Source: an uncultured Rhizobium sp. (lineage in GTDB: Bacteria; Pseudomonadota; Alphaproteobacteria; Rhizobiales; Rhizobiaceae). From it: a stretch of 64,000 bases of DNA. The notes beneath the pieces are model-generated. The model made no database searches, was not told where the DNA came from, and was given only the letters and a program-made list of their open reading frames with translations. Each line of letters begins with the position of its first letter. Within the stretch, counting starts at the first letter, position 1. The stretch covers positions 32,122 through 96,121 of the forward strand of contig CAMFIE010000014.1 of the NCBI GenBank assembly GCA_945952315.1, in the 5' to 3' direction. Shown here in pieces: positions 19,501 through 30,073 of this stretch. Made by a program: the position numbers and the translations under genes.

Positions 19501-19579
19501 TCTGGCAGGCCTCACCCATTTGCGGGAAATCCCGGAACAGGTCGAAGCCTTCGCGCTGAAGCATTTTACGGGACAGTGA
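16565..19579 (+). CDS. hsdR: Type I restriction endonuclease, motor subunit
   Basis: The ATP-dependent translocase and nuclease of the type I system, 1004 residues. The PD-(D/E)xK nuclease site is near residues 128-145 (PDVVVYANGIPLVVIEAK). The helicase part has Walker A (TQGSGKSLTM, about 278-287), the DEAH box (VDEAHRTQ, about 381-388), FFGFTGTP as motif III, and a later motif VI-like segment (QAIARTNRV). The C-terminal third is helical and should bind the methyltransferase core. The gene starts 5 bases after hsdS. Nothing looks truncated. Confidence 0.97.
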   Translation: MSQGPEWHFAERPTIEHLKTMGYGFVAPSDHASLREGENQVLFRPHLVEALMRINGIDRASAEAAFGELAAISDNEAWLKVLRGDYARKVTGQETRQTLRVIDFLEPGNNTFSVTHQLRVRAERTRRPDVVVYANGIPLVVIEAKSPLNRKDKTGEAFEQIRQYERDIPRLFFSNVFNIVTDGLTVLYGATGSGSKHYASWRDPWPKAEADFPDMLAKGLWCLLEPGRLLDLIAHYIVFEKTETGTIKKICRYQQFRAVNRIVDRVIEGKHRQGLIWHTQGSGKSLTMVFAALKLKTHRTIRSGRLTNPNILVLTDRVDLHSQISGTFTACGLPNPTPIESIKDLHALIRSGKDGHTALSTIFKFQGSKQAIANSENWIVMVDEAHRTQEKELGISLRATLPHARFFGFTGTPVKKDDKNTYKNFGVPGEGYLDKYGIDDAVADGATVPIYYTGRKTDWQIDEAKIDILFDTWFAELDDDKLNEIKTRGVQIEDLVKHPRRIALIAYDIWTHFKAYARPDGFKAQIVAIDREAVILYRRALTKVIAEDLQSEGMEPAEALARAEAMSACVYSINQTDNHVSEDAHKQAIRTELKTHYLDAAAEKLAKKAFGRKGEDPQFLIVCDKLLTGFDCPIESVMYLDKPLKEHGLLQAIARTNRVSDARKRNGLIVDYIGVSGHLDEALSSYRADDVKNALRDLEDLRNQLRAAHSAVAVFLKPLKRKASDRDALKSEQDAFLKLLGTEDKWFDFKARARSFIALYETLSPDPSVLEFTADLKWIASFLPYGTQRFEKRQVFDQMNYSEKIREMLEKHLEATGLSATVKLRHITDPDFWEDFDVAGKTDEELMTAAIRKTTELRRTVTERIDDSPHQYGKFSERLRQLLEKMESAQLSWSEKLKANEELAKDITAEDAAHLYEELSRGAHGILRILNHFASGPEGRDLAIRLERLYTDPETAPSGWWEKDGLRKSLRQQVRSMVHLAGLTHLREIPEQVEAFALKHFTGQ

Positions 19580-19580
19580 G

Positions 19581-20357
19581 ATGGCCGTCTATCGCATCGG
19601 CAGTCAGGAGATCGAATACACAATCCGGCGATCGCCGAGGGCGCGCAAGGCGGCTCTCAGCATCACGCCCAAATCGTTCGAGCTTCTGGTGCCGGAAAGC
19701 GCGACGGATGAACAGATCACCGCCGTGCTCGACCGGCGGCGCGCCTGGATCATCGAAACCGTGCAACACATGGCCGAGCGCGCAAAGGCGCAGACGCGCG
19801 TCTACCAGTTTGTGACCGGCGCCAAGATCCCCTATCGCGGGCGGATGACGCGGCTGACCATCGAGCCATTCGACGGGCCGCTGGTGGAGGTCCGTTTCCG
19901 CAACGGGTTCCAGATCCTCAAGCCCGCGGATCTGCCTCCGGAATCGTCCGATACGATCATCGAGAGCGCGCTCCGGCTATGGCTGAAACGGCGTGTACGG
20001 GACGATGCCCGTCACTTTATCCGTCAGCACGCAGAGCGCCATGGACTGAAGCCGCGCGGCCTTCAGATCAAGGACCAGAAGCACATGTGGGGCAACTGTG
20101 GCCAGGATCGCCAGATCCATCTCAACTGGCACCTGATTTTCGCCCCGAAGCCAGTGCTCGAATATGCCGTCGTCCACGAGATGTGCCATCTCACGCACCG
20201 ACACCACGGTCCGGACTTCTGGGATCTCGTCGGCCGCGTTCTGCCCGATTGGCAGCAGCGCAAAGCCTGGCTCGACAAGAACGAGCATTTTCTGGGTTGG
20301 GAAAAAGTGGAGCCAACCGGCCTTCTGCTATCGAACAGTCCTGCCCCGGAAAAGTGA
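19581..20357 (+). CDS. YgjP-like (M48/WLM) zinc metallopeptidase linked to the restriction operon
   Basis: A 258-residue protein of the YgjP/DUF45 group with the zinc site HEMCHLTHRHH at about 199-209 (HExxH with a third His nearby). The start of the fold, in ARKAALSITPKSFELLVPE, and a conserved MWGNC segment (KDQKHMWGNC) are also present. It begins one base after the hsdR stop, so it is probably translated with it. Genes of this type are often found next to hsdR; their role there is unsettled, with turnover of the restriction complex or repair of protein-DNA adducts as possibilities. Substrate is unknown. Confidence 0.88.
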   Translation: MAVYRIGSQEIEYTIRRSPRARKAALSITPKSFELLVPESATDEQITAVLDRRRAWIIETVQHMAERAKAQTRVYQFVTGAKIPYRGRMTRLTIEPFDGPLVEVRFRNGFQILKPADLPPESSDTIIESALRLWLKRRVRDDARHFIRQHAERHGLKPRGLQIKDQKHMWGNCGQDRQIHLNWHLIFAPKPVLEYAVVHEMCHLTHRHHGPDFWDLVGRVLPDWQQRKAWLDKNEHFLGWEKVEPTGLLLSNSPAPEK

Positions 20358-20415
20358 TGCGGTTGCGGATCGTGTCGGTCGTCTGAGTAATTTAAAAACA
20401 GGCGTAAAAGGAAAT

Positions 20416-20489
20416 TGGCTGGGGAACCTGGATTCGAACCAAGATTAACGGAGTCAGAGTCCGTCGTTCTACCATTGAACTATTCCCCA
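20416..20489 (-). tRNA. tRNA-Gln (anticodon CTG)
   Basis: A 74-base cloverleaf on the minus strand. The acceptor stem TGGGGAA pairs with TTCCCCA, followed by discriminator G and encoded CCA. The anticodon loop is CTCTGAC (complement at 20453-20459), giving CTG, and the T-loop is GGTTCGAATCC. Its 3' end faces the hsd and telA accessory region. Confidence 0.96.
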
Positions 20490-20773
20490 GCAGGGCGAAC
20501 GTCTGAAGCGCTGCCGGATGTGGCGGGCTTATAACAAGTCGTTTTCGGAATGCAAAGGGGTTTCTTGCAAAAAATATGCATTTTCCGCGTGGCGCCGAAA
20601 GGCGAGATTTTTCAGGTGGTAGAGGGCGCGTTCAGGCCCGAAACCTGACACATGCGTCCCGGAAAAAAGAATTTGGCGAAAATTGGTGCCGCTGTTATTC
20701 TGTCCCCAACGAAACTTATGATCCGCCAGCGGCATGCCGGTTTATCGGCCTTGCGCGGCGAAGGAAAACAGAC

Positions 20774-22354
20774 GTGAAAGACCCCGAGAGCGGCGCAGGC
20801 GCGCCACAATCCGGGGCGTCTGATACGGGCCGCAAACCGGGAAAATCCTCCCGGCGGGGCAGGAGAAGGCGGAATGGGGCAAGCGCCCAGGCCGCCCAAG
20901 CCACCGTATCCGCAGGCAGGCAGGCTGATGCCTTTGCCGCCGGACGTCCCATCGAAGCGACAGACACGAAGGCGCCGCGCAAGCGTAAACGCAGGCGTGG
21001 CAGAGCCGACAAGGCCCGTGCCGAAACCGCTGCATCGCCATCCGAAAGGCCGCTGGCAACCGCCGCTGCAGCAGACGCTGCGCGTCGCGATGCGCCGGTT
21101 CCGTCCTCCGCAGACGGCCCTGCCAAATCGCGCCGTAACCGCCGGAAAAACCGCAAGGGCAGCACCCTTCAGGGACGCCCCTTGCCGCCGGTGACGACGG
21201 GTGTAACAAGCGCTGCTTCCCCCGTCTCGAAAGGGCCGGGCGCGCTCAATCCCGCCCTTGCCGAACAGCCACCCGTCATCGATCCGCGTGCCGCGGAACA
21301 GGAGCGGGGGCGTGGACAAGGTCATGGGTCGAACCGCGAACGCTCCCGCGAAGAAGATCTCTATGCCGCGCTGGACCTCGGCACGAACAATTGCCGCCTT
21401 CTCGTCGCCCAGCCGGGTCGCCCCGGCCAGTTCCGGGTGGTCGATGCCTTCAGCCGCATCGTGCGGCTGGGCGAGGGGCTTGCCGCGAGCGGCAGGCTTT
21501 CCGATGAGGCGATGGACCGGGCGGTGGAGGCGTTGCGCATCTGCGCGGCCAAGATCAAGGCGCGCGATATCCGCCGCATGCGGCTGATCGCGACCGAGGC
21601 CTGCCGCGCCGCGGACAATGGCGAAGCCTTTCTCGCCCGCGTGACGGAAGAAACCGGGCTGGAGCTCGAGATCATCAACCGCGAAACCGAGGCGCGGCTT
21701 GCGGTCTCCGGCTGCTCGTCGCTGGTCGGGCGCGAGGCACGCTCTGTCGTGCTGTTCGATATCGGCGGCGGCTCGTCGGAAATCGCGGTGCTGGATATCA
21801 AGGATCAGCGCGCCAGCCGCCTTGCCCATCACATCACCCACTGGACCTCGCTGCCGGTCGGCGTCGTGACGCTGTCGGAACGGCATGGCGGCAAGGATGT
21901 GACGCCGGAGGTCTTTGCCGCGATGGTCGCGGAAGTGGAGGCGATGCTCGGCAAGTTCGATTGCCCGGATATTCCGGCAGGCCGCGATGATTTCTATCTG
22001 ATCGGCACCTCCGGCACGGTAACGACGCTTGCGGGCGTGCATCTCAACCTGCCGCGTTATGACCGGCGGCAGGTGGACGGGCTCTGGCTTTCCGATCCCG
22101 ATGTTTCCGCCATGCAGGCAAAACTGCTCTCGTGGAATTTCGCCGAGCGGGCGGCCAATGCCTGCATCGGGCCGGATCGGGCCGATCTGGTGCTTGCGGG
22201 CTGCGCCATTCTCGAGGCCATCCGCCGTCGCTGGCCGAGCCAGCGCATGCGGGTGGCAGACCGGGGCCTGCGCGAAGGCCTGTTGACCGACATGATGGCG
22301 GATGACGGCGTGTGGAGCCGTTCGCGCCAGCGCCGCACCGGCCGCAATCGCTGA
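20774..22354 (+). CDS. Ppx/GppA-family phosphatase with a basic N-terminal extension
   Basis: Exopolyphosphatase or guanosine pentaphosphate phosphatase of the actin-like ATPase fold, about 526 residues. The catalytic part starts near residue 196 with the phosphate-1 motif [16 protein letters not shown] and has the phosphate-2 motif [16 protein letters not shown] and the [11 protein letters not shown] segment. In front of it is about 195 residues of low-complexity Arg/Lys/Ala sequence with basic runs ([33 protein letters not shown]), probably disordered. I chose GTG at 20774 (AAGGA 8 bases upstream); an upstream in-frame start at 20576 would add 66 unlikely residues. It is followed 14 bases later by rlmE, an arrangement suggesting one operon. 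Whether it prefers polyphosphate or pppGpp is not decidable. Confidence 0.88.
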   Translation: MKDPESGAGAPQSGASDTGRKPGKSSRRGRRRRNGASAQAAQATVSAGRQADAFAAGRPIEATDTKAPRKRKRRRGRADKARAETAASPSERPLATAAAADAARRDAPVPSSADGPAKSRRNRRKNRKGSTLQGRPLPPVTTGVTSAASPVSKGPGALNPALAEQPPVIDPRAAEQERGRGQGHGSNRERSREEDLYAALDLGTNNCRLLVAQPGRPGQFRVVDAFSRIVRLGEGLAASGRLSDEAMDRAVEALRICAAKIKARDIRRMRLIATEACRAADNGEAFLARVTEETGLELEIINRETEARLAVSGCSSLVGREARSVVLFDIGGGSSEIAVLDIKDQRASRLAHHITHWTSLPVGVVTLSERHGGKDVTPEVFAAMVAEVEAMLGKFDCPDIPAGRDDFYLIGTSGTVTTLAGVHLNLPRYDRRQVDGLWLSDPDVSAMQAKLLSWNFAERAANACIGPDRADLVLAGCAILEAIRRRWPSQRMRVADRGLREGLLTDMMADDGVWSRSRQRRTGRNR

Positions 22355-22368
22355 AGGAAGGGCGAGAG

Positions 22369-23097
22369 ATGACCAAGCCACCGATTGGCGGAAACCGCAC
22401 GGGCCGCAAGCTCGGCCAGAAGGTAAAGAAGGGCAAGCTCAAGGCGTCGTCCCGCCGCTGGCTGGAGCGCCATATCAATGATCCGTACGTCCAGCGGGCA
22501 AAGCTCGAGGGATACCGCGCGCGCGCCGCCTTCAAGCTGCTGGAGATCGACGAGAAGCACCAGATCCTCAAAGGCGCCGAGCGCATTCTCGATCTCGGGG
22601 CCGCACCCGGAAGCTGGTCGCAGATCGCCGCCAAGGTCACCGACAGTTCGGATGAGGATATCCGCGTGGTCGGCATCGACTTTCTCGATGTGGACCCGAT
22701 GCCGGGCGTGACCTTCCTGAAGCTCGACTTTCTCGATCCGACCGCGCCCGACAAGCTGATGGAAGCGCTTGGCGGCACGCCGGATCTGGTGCTGTCCGAC
22801 ATGGCGGCCCCTACCACCGGCCACCAAAGAACGGACCATCTGCGCACCATGCATCTGTGCGAAGTGGCCGCGCATTTTGCCGTCGATGTGCTGGCAGAGG
22901 GCGGGCATTTTCTGGCAAAGACCTTCCAGGGCGGCACGGAGCGCGAGCTGCTGACCATGCTGAAGCAGAACTTCCGGCAGGTGCTGCATATCAAGCCTGC
23001 CTCGTCGCGGGCCGAATCGGTGGAAATGTTCCTGCTCGCCAAGGGCTTCAAGGGCCGCAAGGCGGCGGTTTCGGGCGCGGAAGAAGGGGAGGAATGA
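22369..23097 (+). CDS. rlmE: 23S rRNA 2'-O-methyltransferase (uridine 2552)
   Basis: FtsJ/RlmE family, 242 residues. It acts on the 23S rRNA A-loop at a late step of 50S assembly. The SAM motif is [16 protein letters not shown], and the family tetrad K-D-K-E is represented by the Lys in [32 protein letters not shown] and [17 protein letters not shown]. The N-terminus has a basic tail ([25 protein letters not shown]) seen in alphaproteobacterial members. The ATG at 22369 follows a GAAGGAAGGG-type ribosome site; the longer frame from 22312 would overlap ppx. Confidence 0.95.
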   Translation: MTKPPIGGNRTGRKLGQKVKKGKLKASSRRWLERHINDPYVQRAKLEGYRARAAFKLLEIDEKHQILKGAERILDLGAAPGSWSQIAAKVTDSSDEDIRVVGIDFLDVDPMPGVTFLKLDFLDPTAPDKLMEALGGTPDLVLSDMAAPTTGHQRTDHLRTMHLCEVAAHFAVDVLAEGGHFLAKTFQGGTERELLTMLKQNFRQVLHIKPASSRAESVEMFLLAKGFKGRKAAVSGAEEGEE

Positions 23098-23099
23098 GC

Positions 23100-23483
23100 A
23101 TGCTGCTTTATATCACGCTTGGCACCAATGATCCGGCCCGCGCGCGGCCCTTCTATGATGCGGTGATGCCGGTTCTGGGCTTCAGCCTGTTCGGCGAGGA
23201 TGAAAACGAGTTCGGCTTTGGCCGCAAGGGCGAGCCCCGCGCCCGGTTCTGGGTGACGAAGCCCTTCGACGGAAAGCCCGCGACCATCGGCAATGGCTCG
23301 ATGGTGGCGCTTGAAGCGGAAACCCGGGCGGCGGTCGATGCCTTTCATGCGGCAGCGCTCGCAAATGGCGGCACGGATGAGGGCGCGCCGGGGCTTCGCC
23401 CCTACCACCCGCATTTCTACGCCTGCTATGTGCGCGATCCCGATGGCAACAAGCTCTCGGCCGTCTGCGAGAAACCGGAATAA
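23100..23483 (+). CDS. VOC-family (glyoxalase-like) protein
   Basis: A small cytoplasmic protein of 127 residues with one vicinal-oxygen-chelate fold: LLYITLGTNDPARARPFYDAVMPVLGFSLFGED at the start and FYACYVRDPDGNKLSAVCEKPE at the end. Members include glyoxalases, dioxygenases and resistance proteins, and this type is usually uncharacterised. The ATG at 23100 has GGAGG 7 bases upstream and is preferred over the ATG at 23094, which overlaps the rlmE stop. It is probably cotranscribed with rlmE. Confidence 0.88.
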   Translation: MLLYITLGTNDPARARPFYDAVMPVLGFSLFGEDENEFGFGRKGEPRARFWVTKPFDGKPATIGNGSMVALEAETRAAVDAFHAAALANGGTDEGAPGLRPYHPHFYACYVRDPDGNKLSAVCEKPE

Positions 23484-23524
23484 GGCCACTTGCAGCCTTT
23501 GATGGATCGGGGAGGGAGGCGTCG

Positions 23525-24346
23525 ATGACGGAAGTTTTGGTTCTGATCGGGTCCGGCTCCATCGGCAATGCGATTGCACGGCGGGTGGGCAGCGGCCGGC
23601 ATGTGCTGGTGGCGGATCTGAAGCGGGAGAATGCCGAAGCGGCGGCGAAGGCACTGTATCAGGCTGGCTTTGCGGTATCGGTTGCCGAGGTGGATATTGC
23701 CTCTCGCCCGTCGGTGGAGGCGCTGGCGGCCGAAGCGGACGGCATCGGCCGGATCACGGGTGTGATCCTTGCGGCGGGCCTTTCCCCGGCACAGGCACCA
23801 CCCGCGCTGATCCTGAAGGTGGATCTCTATGGCACTGCCCTGGTGCTGGATGTTTTCGGTTCGATCATTGCAGCCGGTGGCTCGGGGATCGTGATTTCGT
23901 CCCAGTCCGGCCATCGCCTGCCAGCGCTCAGCCTGGAGGAGGATGCAGCACTGGCAACGGCACCGGTGGAAGACCTGCTTTCCCTTCCGCTGCTTCAGGA
24001 GGGGCAGGTGCGCGACAGCCTGCATGCCTATCAGCTGTCGAAGCGGGCAAACGGGTTGCGTGTGCGGGCAGAGGCAGTACGCTGGGGCAGGCGCGGCGCG
24101 CGCATCAACGCGATCAGTCCCGGCATCATCATGACGCCGCTTGCCCGCGACGAACTGGCAGGTCCGCGCGCGGCCTTTTACCGGGGCATGATCGAGAACT
24201 GTCCGGCCAAGCGCGCGGGCACGCCCGATGAGGTGGCGCAGGTCGCAGCCCTTTTGATGGGGCCGGATGGGGCTTTCATCACCGGATCGGACATCCTGAT
24301 GGATGGTGGTGTAACCGCAACCTATTTTTACGGCTCGTTCGGCTGA
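23525..24346 (+). CDS. Short-chain dehydrogenase/reductase
   Basis: An NAD(P)-dependent oxidoreductase of the classical SDR type, 273 residues. The cofactor motif is atypical (LIGSGSIGNAIARRV instead of TGxxxGIG), followed by Asp in VADLKRENAEAA, which favours NAD(H). The catalytic parts are ISSQSG with the Ser and YQLSKRANGLRV with Tyr and Lys. The C-terminal ISPGIIMTPLARDEL and ITGSDILMDGG are standard. An insertion (EDAALATAPVEDLLSLPLLQEGQVRDSLH) between catalytic Ser and Tyr is also seen in some SDRs annotated for unknown substrates. Confidence 0.9.
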   Translation: MTEVLVLIGSGSIGNAIARRVGSGRHVLVADLKRENAEAAAKALYQAGFAVSVAEVDIASRPSVEALAAEADGIGRITGVILAAGLSPAQAPPALILKVDLYGTALVLDVFGSIIAAGGSGIVISSQSGHRLPALSLEEDAALATAPVEDLLSLPLLQEGQVRDSLHAYQLSKRANGLRVRAEAVRWGRRGARINAISPGIIMTPLARDELAGPRAAFYRGMIENCPAKRAGTPDEVAQVAALLMGPDGAFITGSDILMDGGVTATYFYGSFG

Positions 24347-24371
24347 ACAGGTCGGCTCGACCGCTTCCCGC

Positions 24372-25769
24372 TCATTTCTGCGCGCGCGTCACCGGTCGTC
24401 CGTGGCCGGAGGCGGCGGCACCCACATGCTTTTCGAGCCGCAGGAACGGCAGGACGGCGATGAGGGTGAGCGCGGAAACCGCGAAAAAGGCCATGTGGAA
24501 ATCGGCAAGCTGCAGCGTGCCGCCACGGAGTGCTGCGCCGCCTTCAAGGATCATGGCCGCCATGGCCACGCCGAGCGCCAGCGAGACCTGCTGGAACACA
24601 GAACTCATCGAGGTTGCCTGGCTCGCCTGATCGTCTGGCACATCCGCATAGCCGAGCGCATTGACACCCGTGAAGAAGAAGGAGCGGGTGAACCCGGCAA
24701 ACAGCAGGAAACCCGCCATAACCAGCACCGGCGTTGTCGCTTCGAAAAAGCCGCAGGCCGCCGTGGTCAGCGCGGAAAGCACGGCGGCGACAATCAGCGT
24801 CGTGCGGAAGCCTGCGGCGCGAAACACCCGGCTTGCCAGAAATTTCGTCGTGATTGCCCCCATCGCGCCGGTGAATGTGACCATGCCGGACTGAAAGGGC
24901 GTCATGCCGAAGGAAATCTGCAGCATCAGCGGTGTCAGAAACGGAACGGCACCGGTCGAGACGCGGAAGATCGAGCCGCCGAGCGTCGCGGCGCGAAAGC
25001 CCGCATTAGCGAAAATCTTCGGGTCAAGGATCGGCGTTGCGTGCCGTCTGGCATGCAGGAGGTAAAGGGCAAGCGCGATGAACCCGGCGGCAATCGCGCC
25101 ATAGCCGGCAGAGGGCGGCAGGGCGGGCAGGCTGATCACCGAAAGGCCGAAGACCACGCCGGAGGCCGCAAGCGCGACCAGCACGAAACCGTAGAGATCC
25201 ATGCGCGGCGGGGGTGGCGACTGGATATCCGGCAGGTGCACGCTCGCAAGCCAGATGCCGAGCATGCCGATCGGCACATTGATGAGGAAAATCCAGTGCC
25301 AGCTGAAATAGGTGGTGATGAAGCCGCCCAGCGGCGGGCCTGCCATCGGGCCGATCAGGGCGGGAATGGTGAGGTAGGCCATCGCGGCCACCAGTTCCGA
25401 GCGCTTTGTGGTGCGCAACAGCACCAGACGGCCAATCGGCGACATCATCGCGCCGCCTGCCCCTTGCAGAAAGCGGAACAGCACGAATTGCGTCAGGCTT
25501 TCGGCCATCGCGCACAGGATGGAGCCCGTGACAAAGACCAGGATCGCAATGCGAAAAATCTTCTTGGCGCCGAACCGGTCTGCCATCCAGCCGCTCACCG
25601 GAATGAAGATCGCAAGCGCCACCATATAGGCGGTGAGCGCGAGTTTCAGCGTGATCGGCCCCACGTGCAGATCCGCCGCAATGGCCGGAAGAGCCGTTGA
25701 AATCACGGTCGAATCCATCTGCTCCATGAAGAGCGCGACGGCCAGTATGAGCGGAACGATCCGGTCCAT
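24372..25769 (-). CDS. MFS drug efflux transporter, DHA2 (EmrB/QacA) family
   Basis: An inner-membrane proton antiporter of 465 residues with about 14 helices. It opens with the DHA2 motif FMEQMDSTVISTALPAIAADL and has motif A, GWMADRFGAKKIFRIAI, after helix 2 and motif C-like GPMAGPPLGGFI in helix 5. I chose the ATG at 25769, since the 60 upstream residues of the longer frame are not MFS-like. It converges on the SDR gene and is divergent from guaB. No membrane-fusion partner (emrA) lies beside it. Confidence 0.9.
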   Translation of the reverse strand: MDRIVPLILAVALFMEQMDSTVISTALPAIAADLHVGPITLKLALTAYMVALAIFIPVSGWMADRFGAKKIFRIAILVFVTGSILCAMAESLTQFVLFRFLQGAGGAMMSPIGRLVLLRTTKRSELVAAMAYLTIPALIGPMAGPPLGGFITTYFSWHWIFLINVPIGMLGIWLASVHLPDIQSPPPPRMDLYGFVLVALAASGVVFGLSVISLPALPPSAGYGAIAAGFIALALYLLHARRHATPILDPKIFANAGFRAATLGGSIFRVSTGAVPFLTPLMLQISFGMTPFQSGMVTFTGAMGAITTKFLASRVFRAAGFRTTLIVAAVLSALTTAACGFFEATTPVLVMAGFLLFAGFTRSFFFTGVNALGYADVPDDQASQATSMSSVFQQVSLALGVAMAAMILEGGAALRGGTLQLADFHMAFFAVSALTLIAVLPFLRLEKHVGAAASGHGRPVTRAQK

Positions 25770-25900
25770 GGAGAGGTGATCCTGAGGGTGGGCAACTGCT
25801 TTTAGTGCGGGCGGCGGTCGGGGTCCAGCCTTGGCATCAAAACCGGTGCGGCAATAGGGCAGGGAAAGCAGGCGCTTCAAAAAAACGCAACGCTGAATAA

Positions 25901-27541
<1,641 letters not shown>

Positions 27542-27542
27542 T

Positions 27543-28109
27543 ATGGCGGGCGCACGCCTGACGGGCTGGAACGCGGCGGCGGGTTTTCTCGCCGCCCTCT
27601 CGCTCGGCCTTCTCGTCTACATGAATGCGGTGACCGGCGCCGCCTTTCGGGCGCTGGTGAAACTGCCCGTTCCGGATTTCCGGATCGAGGGCTATGAGGC
27701 CGCGGATGTGGCAAGGCTTGCCGATGCGCTTTCCGCATCGCCCGAGGCGGCAGCGCTGCTGCGCACCATGCATCTGGTGCCGGACATGATCTTTCCCGGC
27801 AGCTTTGCGCTTCTCGCCCTGTTGGTGCTCATCCGTTTTGCGCCGAAAGCGCTGGTCTTTCACCGCCCGCTGACAAGGCTTGGTCTGGCCGTGGTCTTTG
27901 CCGCACCGGTCTTTTATGCCGCCGCCGACTATGCGGAAAACATCGTCAGCCTGATGGTCTTTCTGCCTGCGACCGTCGCACCGGAAAAGGCAGCGCTCTA
28001 TGCGTCGCTGCTGGCCGCACTGACGCGCGCGAAATTCATGCTGTTCTTCATCACGCTCATCCTCATGGCGCGGTTTTCATTTTTTAAAGACCGGCCGAAG
28101 CCGGAATGA
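27543..28109 (+). CDS. Small membrane protein, function unknown
   Basis: A 188-residue protein with four predicted helices (about 10-28, 85-103, 112-132 and 160-180), starting one base after the guaB stop and so very probably cotranslated. I do not recognise a named family. The conserved-looking loop between helices 1 and 2 (ASPEAAALLRTMHLVPDMIFPGSF) might be periplasmic. Nothing in it suggests a purine-related role; linkage to guaB is positional. Confidence 0.75.
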   Translation: MAGARLTGWNAAAGFLAALSLGLLVYMNAVTGAAFRALVKLPVPDFRIEGYEAADVARLADALSASPEAAALLRTMHLVPDMIFPGSFALLALLVLIRFAPKALVFHRPLTRLGLAVVFAAPVFYAAADYAENIVSLMVFLPATVAPEKAALYASLLAALTRAKFMLFFITLILMARFSFFKDRPKPE

Positions 28110-28134
28110 AAAACGGCGGGGTTTCCCCCCGCCG
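28110..28134 (-). terminator. Terminator between converging genes, U-run on the minus strand
   Basis: An 8-bp GC stem (CGGCGGGG at 28114-28121 with its complement at 28127-28134) is followed on the minus strand by a run of T (complement of 28109-28113). It should end the chemoreceptor transcript; on the plus strand the stem lacks a U-run but may still help end the guaB transcript. Confidence 0.75.
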
Positions 28135-28162
28135 CTTCCGCTTCCTGCCCCTGTTTATCGGT

Positions 28163-30073
28163 TCAGAACTGTTTCCATCCGGCAGCGTCATCGGTTCCGG
28201 TTGCGCCGACAGCCTTGGCCAGCCGTCCATTGAGCGCATGCGCGGGCGAAGGAACCGGGCGTGAGGTGGCGTTTGCTTCCACAGGCTTCTGCATGCCGGA
28301 ACCCAGATTGAACTGACGCAGGATTTCATCGAGCTGGTTTGCCTCACCGGCGAGATTGTGGCTGGTCGCGGTGGTTTCCTCGACCATGCTGGCATTCTTC
28401 TGAGTGCCCTGATCCATGCTGGTGACGGCCTGATTGATCTCCTTCAGCGCATTCGACTGCTCATGGGCGGAGGAGACGATGGCGTTCACATGCAGGTTGA
28501 TCTCCTGCACTTCGGACACCATCTTCGACAGCGCCCGGCCCGCTTCATCGACCAGCGAAACCCCGGCCTTGACCTGGCTGGAGGAGCTGAGGATCAGTTC
28601 CTTGATTTCCTTCGCCGCCGTTGCCGAACGCTGGGCAAGCTCGCGCACTTCCTGGGCAACCACGGCAAAGCCGCGCCCTGCCTCACCTGCACGGGCCGCT
28701 TCCACGCCGGCATTCAGCGCCAGAAGATTGGTCTGGAAGGCAATCTCGTCGATCACGCCGATGATGCTCGCGATTGCGCCGGAAGATTTTTCGATCTGGT
28801 AGATCGCCTCCACCGCCTTGCGGACGATTTCGCCGCTCTGCTCTGCGCCCTTGCGGGTGCGCTCCACCAGCTGGCCCGCCTCTTCGGCGCGCTCGGTGCT
28901 GTCGGAGACGGCGCGGGTGATTTGCTCCAGCGCGGCAGCCGTTTCCTCCACCGCTGCGGCCTGCGTGCTCGTGCGCTTGGCCAGATCGTCGGTGGCGGAG
29001 CGAACCTCCGCCGCGCTGGCATTGATCGCCGAGGCATTGAAGCCGACCGAACGCAGCGTCTGCAACAGCCGGTCCGCGGAATTGTTGAAGTTCACCCGGA
29101 GCGCATCGAGATTGTCGGCAAAGGGCTGATCCAGCCGGTTCACGAGATCGCCTTCTGCAAGATGGGCAAGGGCATCGCCCAGGCTGCGGATCGCGAAATC
29201 CATCTCGGCCTGCTGCTTGCGACGCTCGGCATCGCGCTCAGCCCGTTCCTTCTCGGTCGTCTGGCGGGTTTGCTCGGCAGAGGCTTCGAGCTTGTGCTTG
29301 ACCTCCTCGTTGTCGCGGAAAATCGCGACCGCACGGGCCATTTCGCCGATCTCGTCCTTGCGGTCCATTCCATCGACCGGGCTTGCGGTATCGCCGGAGG
29401 AAAGGCTTGCCATGCGATCCATCAGCACCTTGAGCGGGCTGGTAATGCTCCTGCGGATGATGAGAACCGCAGCGGCAATGCTGAGCAGAATGAAGATGGC
29501 CACGCAGGACACGGTATAGATCATCGTCCAGAGGTTCTGGGCCGAAAGGTCGTCCGATGCGGTCTCGATCTTTGCCCGCAGTCGATTGATGAAGTCGAGA
29601 ATGTCGTCATCCAGCTTGTCGCCCTCGGCATCCATCGACAGAACCTTGAGCCGCGCTCTTTCCTTGTCGCCGGACTTTGCGAGATCCACCACATCCGCCT
29701 GGCGACTGATATAGATGTCCACGATGCTTGCAAACTTGGCGATTTCATCGCGATCAGCGGGAAGTAGCTCGGCCGCACGGGTGAAATTGCCCTGAATTTC
29801 CTGACCCTGTGCGCGCAGATCATGCCTGCCGCCGGAATTGTCATCGGAAACCGAAAGATTGTAGGCCTCGACGGCAATCGAGCGCACATCGGCGCGGACT
29901 TCCATCAGTTGCTGGACACCCATCAGGTCGTCGCTGATGAAGGTGGAATAGCGCAGGTCGCTCATTTCCAGCTGGTAGGCCATCACACCGAGGCAAGCCA
30001 TACCGCCGACACAGATGCCGATGATGGGGCCAAGCATTTTCGTGGTCAGGCTGGCATTGCGCAGATAGGACAT
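28163..30073 (-). CDS. Methyl-accepting chemotaxis protein (4-helix-bundle sensor)
   Basis: A transmembrane chemoreceptor of 636 residues. Helix 1 is at about 13-33, a periplasmic four-helix-bundle sensor at 35-185, helix 2 at about 186-208 ([19 protein letters not shown]), and HAMP domains follow at about 210-262 and 305-355. The signalling hairpin has the conserved tip [37 protein letters not shown]. The last five residues, GWKQF, fit the xWxxF pentapeptide that tethers CheR and CheB. No che genes are nearby, so it feeds an array encoded elsewhere. Ligand unknown. Confidence 0.95.
   Translation of the reverse strand: MSYLRNASLTTKMLGPIIGICVGGMACLGVMAYQLEMSDLRYSTFISDDLMGVQQLMEVRADVRSIAVEAYNLSVSDDNSGGRHDLRAQGQEIQGNFTRAAELLPADRDEIAKFASIVDIYISRQADVVDLAKSGDKERARLKVLSMDAEGDKLDDDILDFINRLRAKIETASDDLSAQNLWTMIYTVSCVAIFILLSIAAAVLIIRRSITSPLKVLMDRMASLSSGDTASPVDGMDRKDEIGEMARAVAIFRDNEEVKHKLEASAEQTRQTTEKERAERDAERRKQQAEMDFAIRSLGDALAHLAEGDLVNRLDQPFADNLDALRVNFNNSADRLLQTLRSVGFNASAINASAAEVRSATDDLAKRTSTQAAAVEETAAALEQITRAVSDSTERAEEAGQLVERTRKGAEQSGEIVRKAVEAIYQIEKSSGAIASIIGVIDEIAFQTNLLALNAGVEAARAGEAGRGFAVVAQEVRELAQRSATAAKEIKELILSSSSQVKAGVSLVDEAGRALSKMVSEVQEINLHVNAIVSSAHEQSNALKEINQAVTSMDQGTQKNASMVEETTATSHNLAGEANQLDEILRQFNLGSGMQKPVEANATSRPVPSPAHALNGRLAKAVGATGTDDAAGWKQF

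Noticed and set aside
13436..19564. Long minus-strand frames (645 and 1058 codons) opposite hsdM and hsdR
   Set aside because: They are antisense shadows of high-GC genes with clear motifs on the plus strand; the antisense products show no recognisable domain.
20416..20489. tRNA-Gln as a proven attachment site of an integrated island
   Set aside because: No integrase gene in the window and no visible copy of the tRNA 3' end at the other border, so the integration claim is kept only as a hypothesis.
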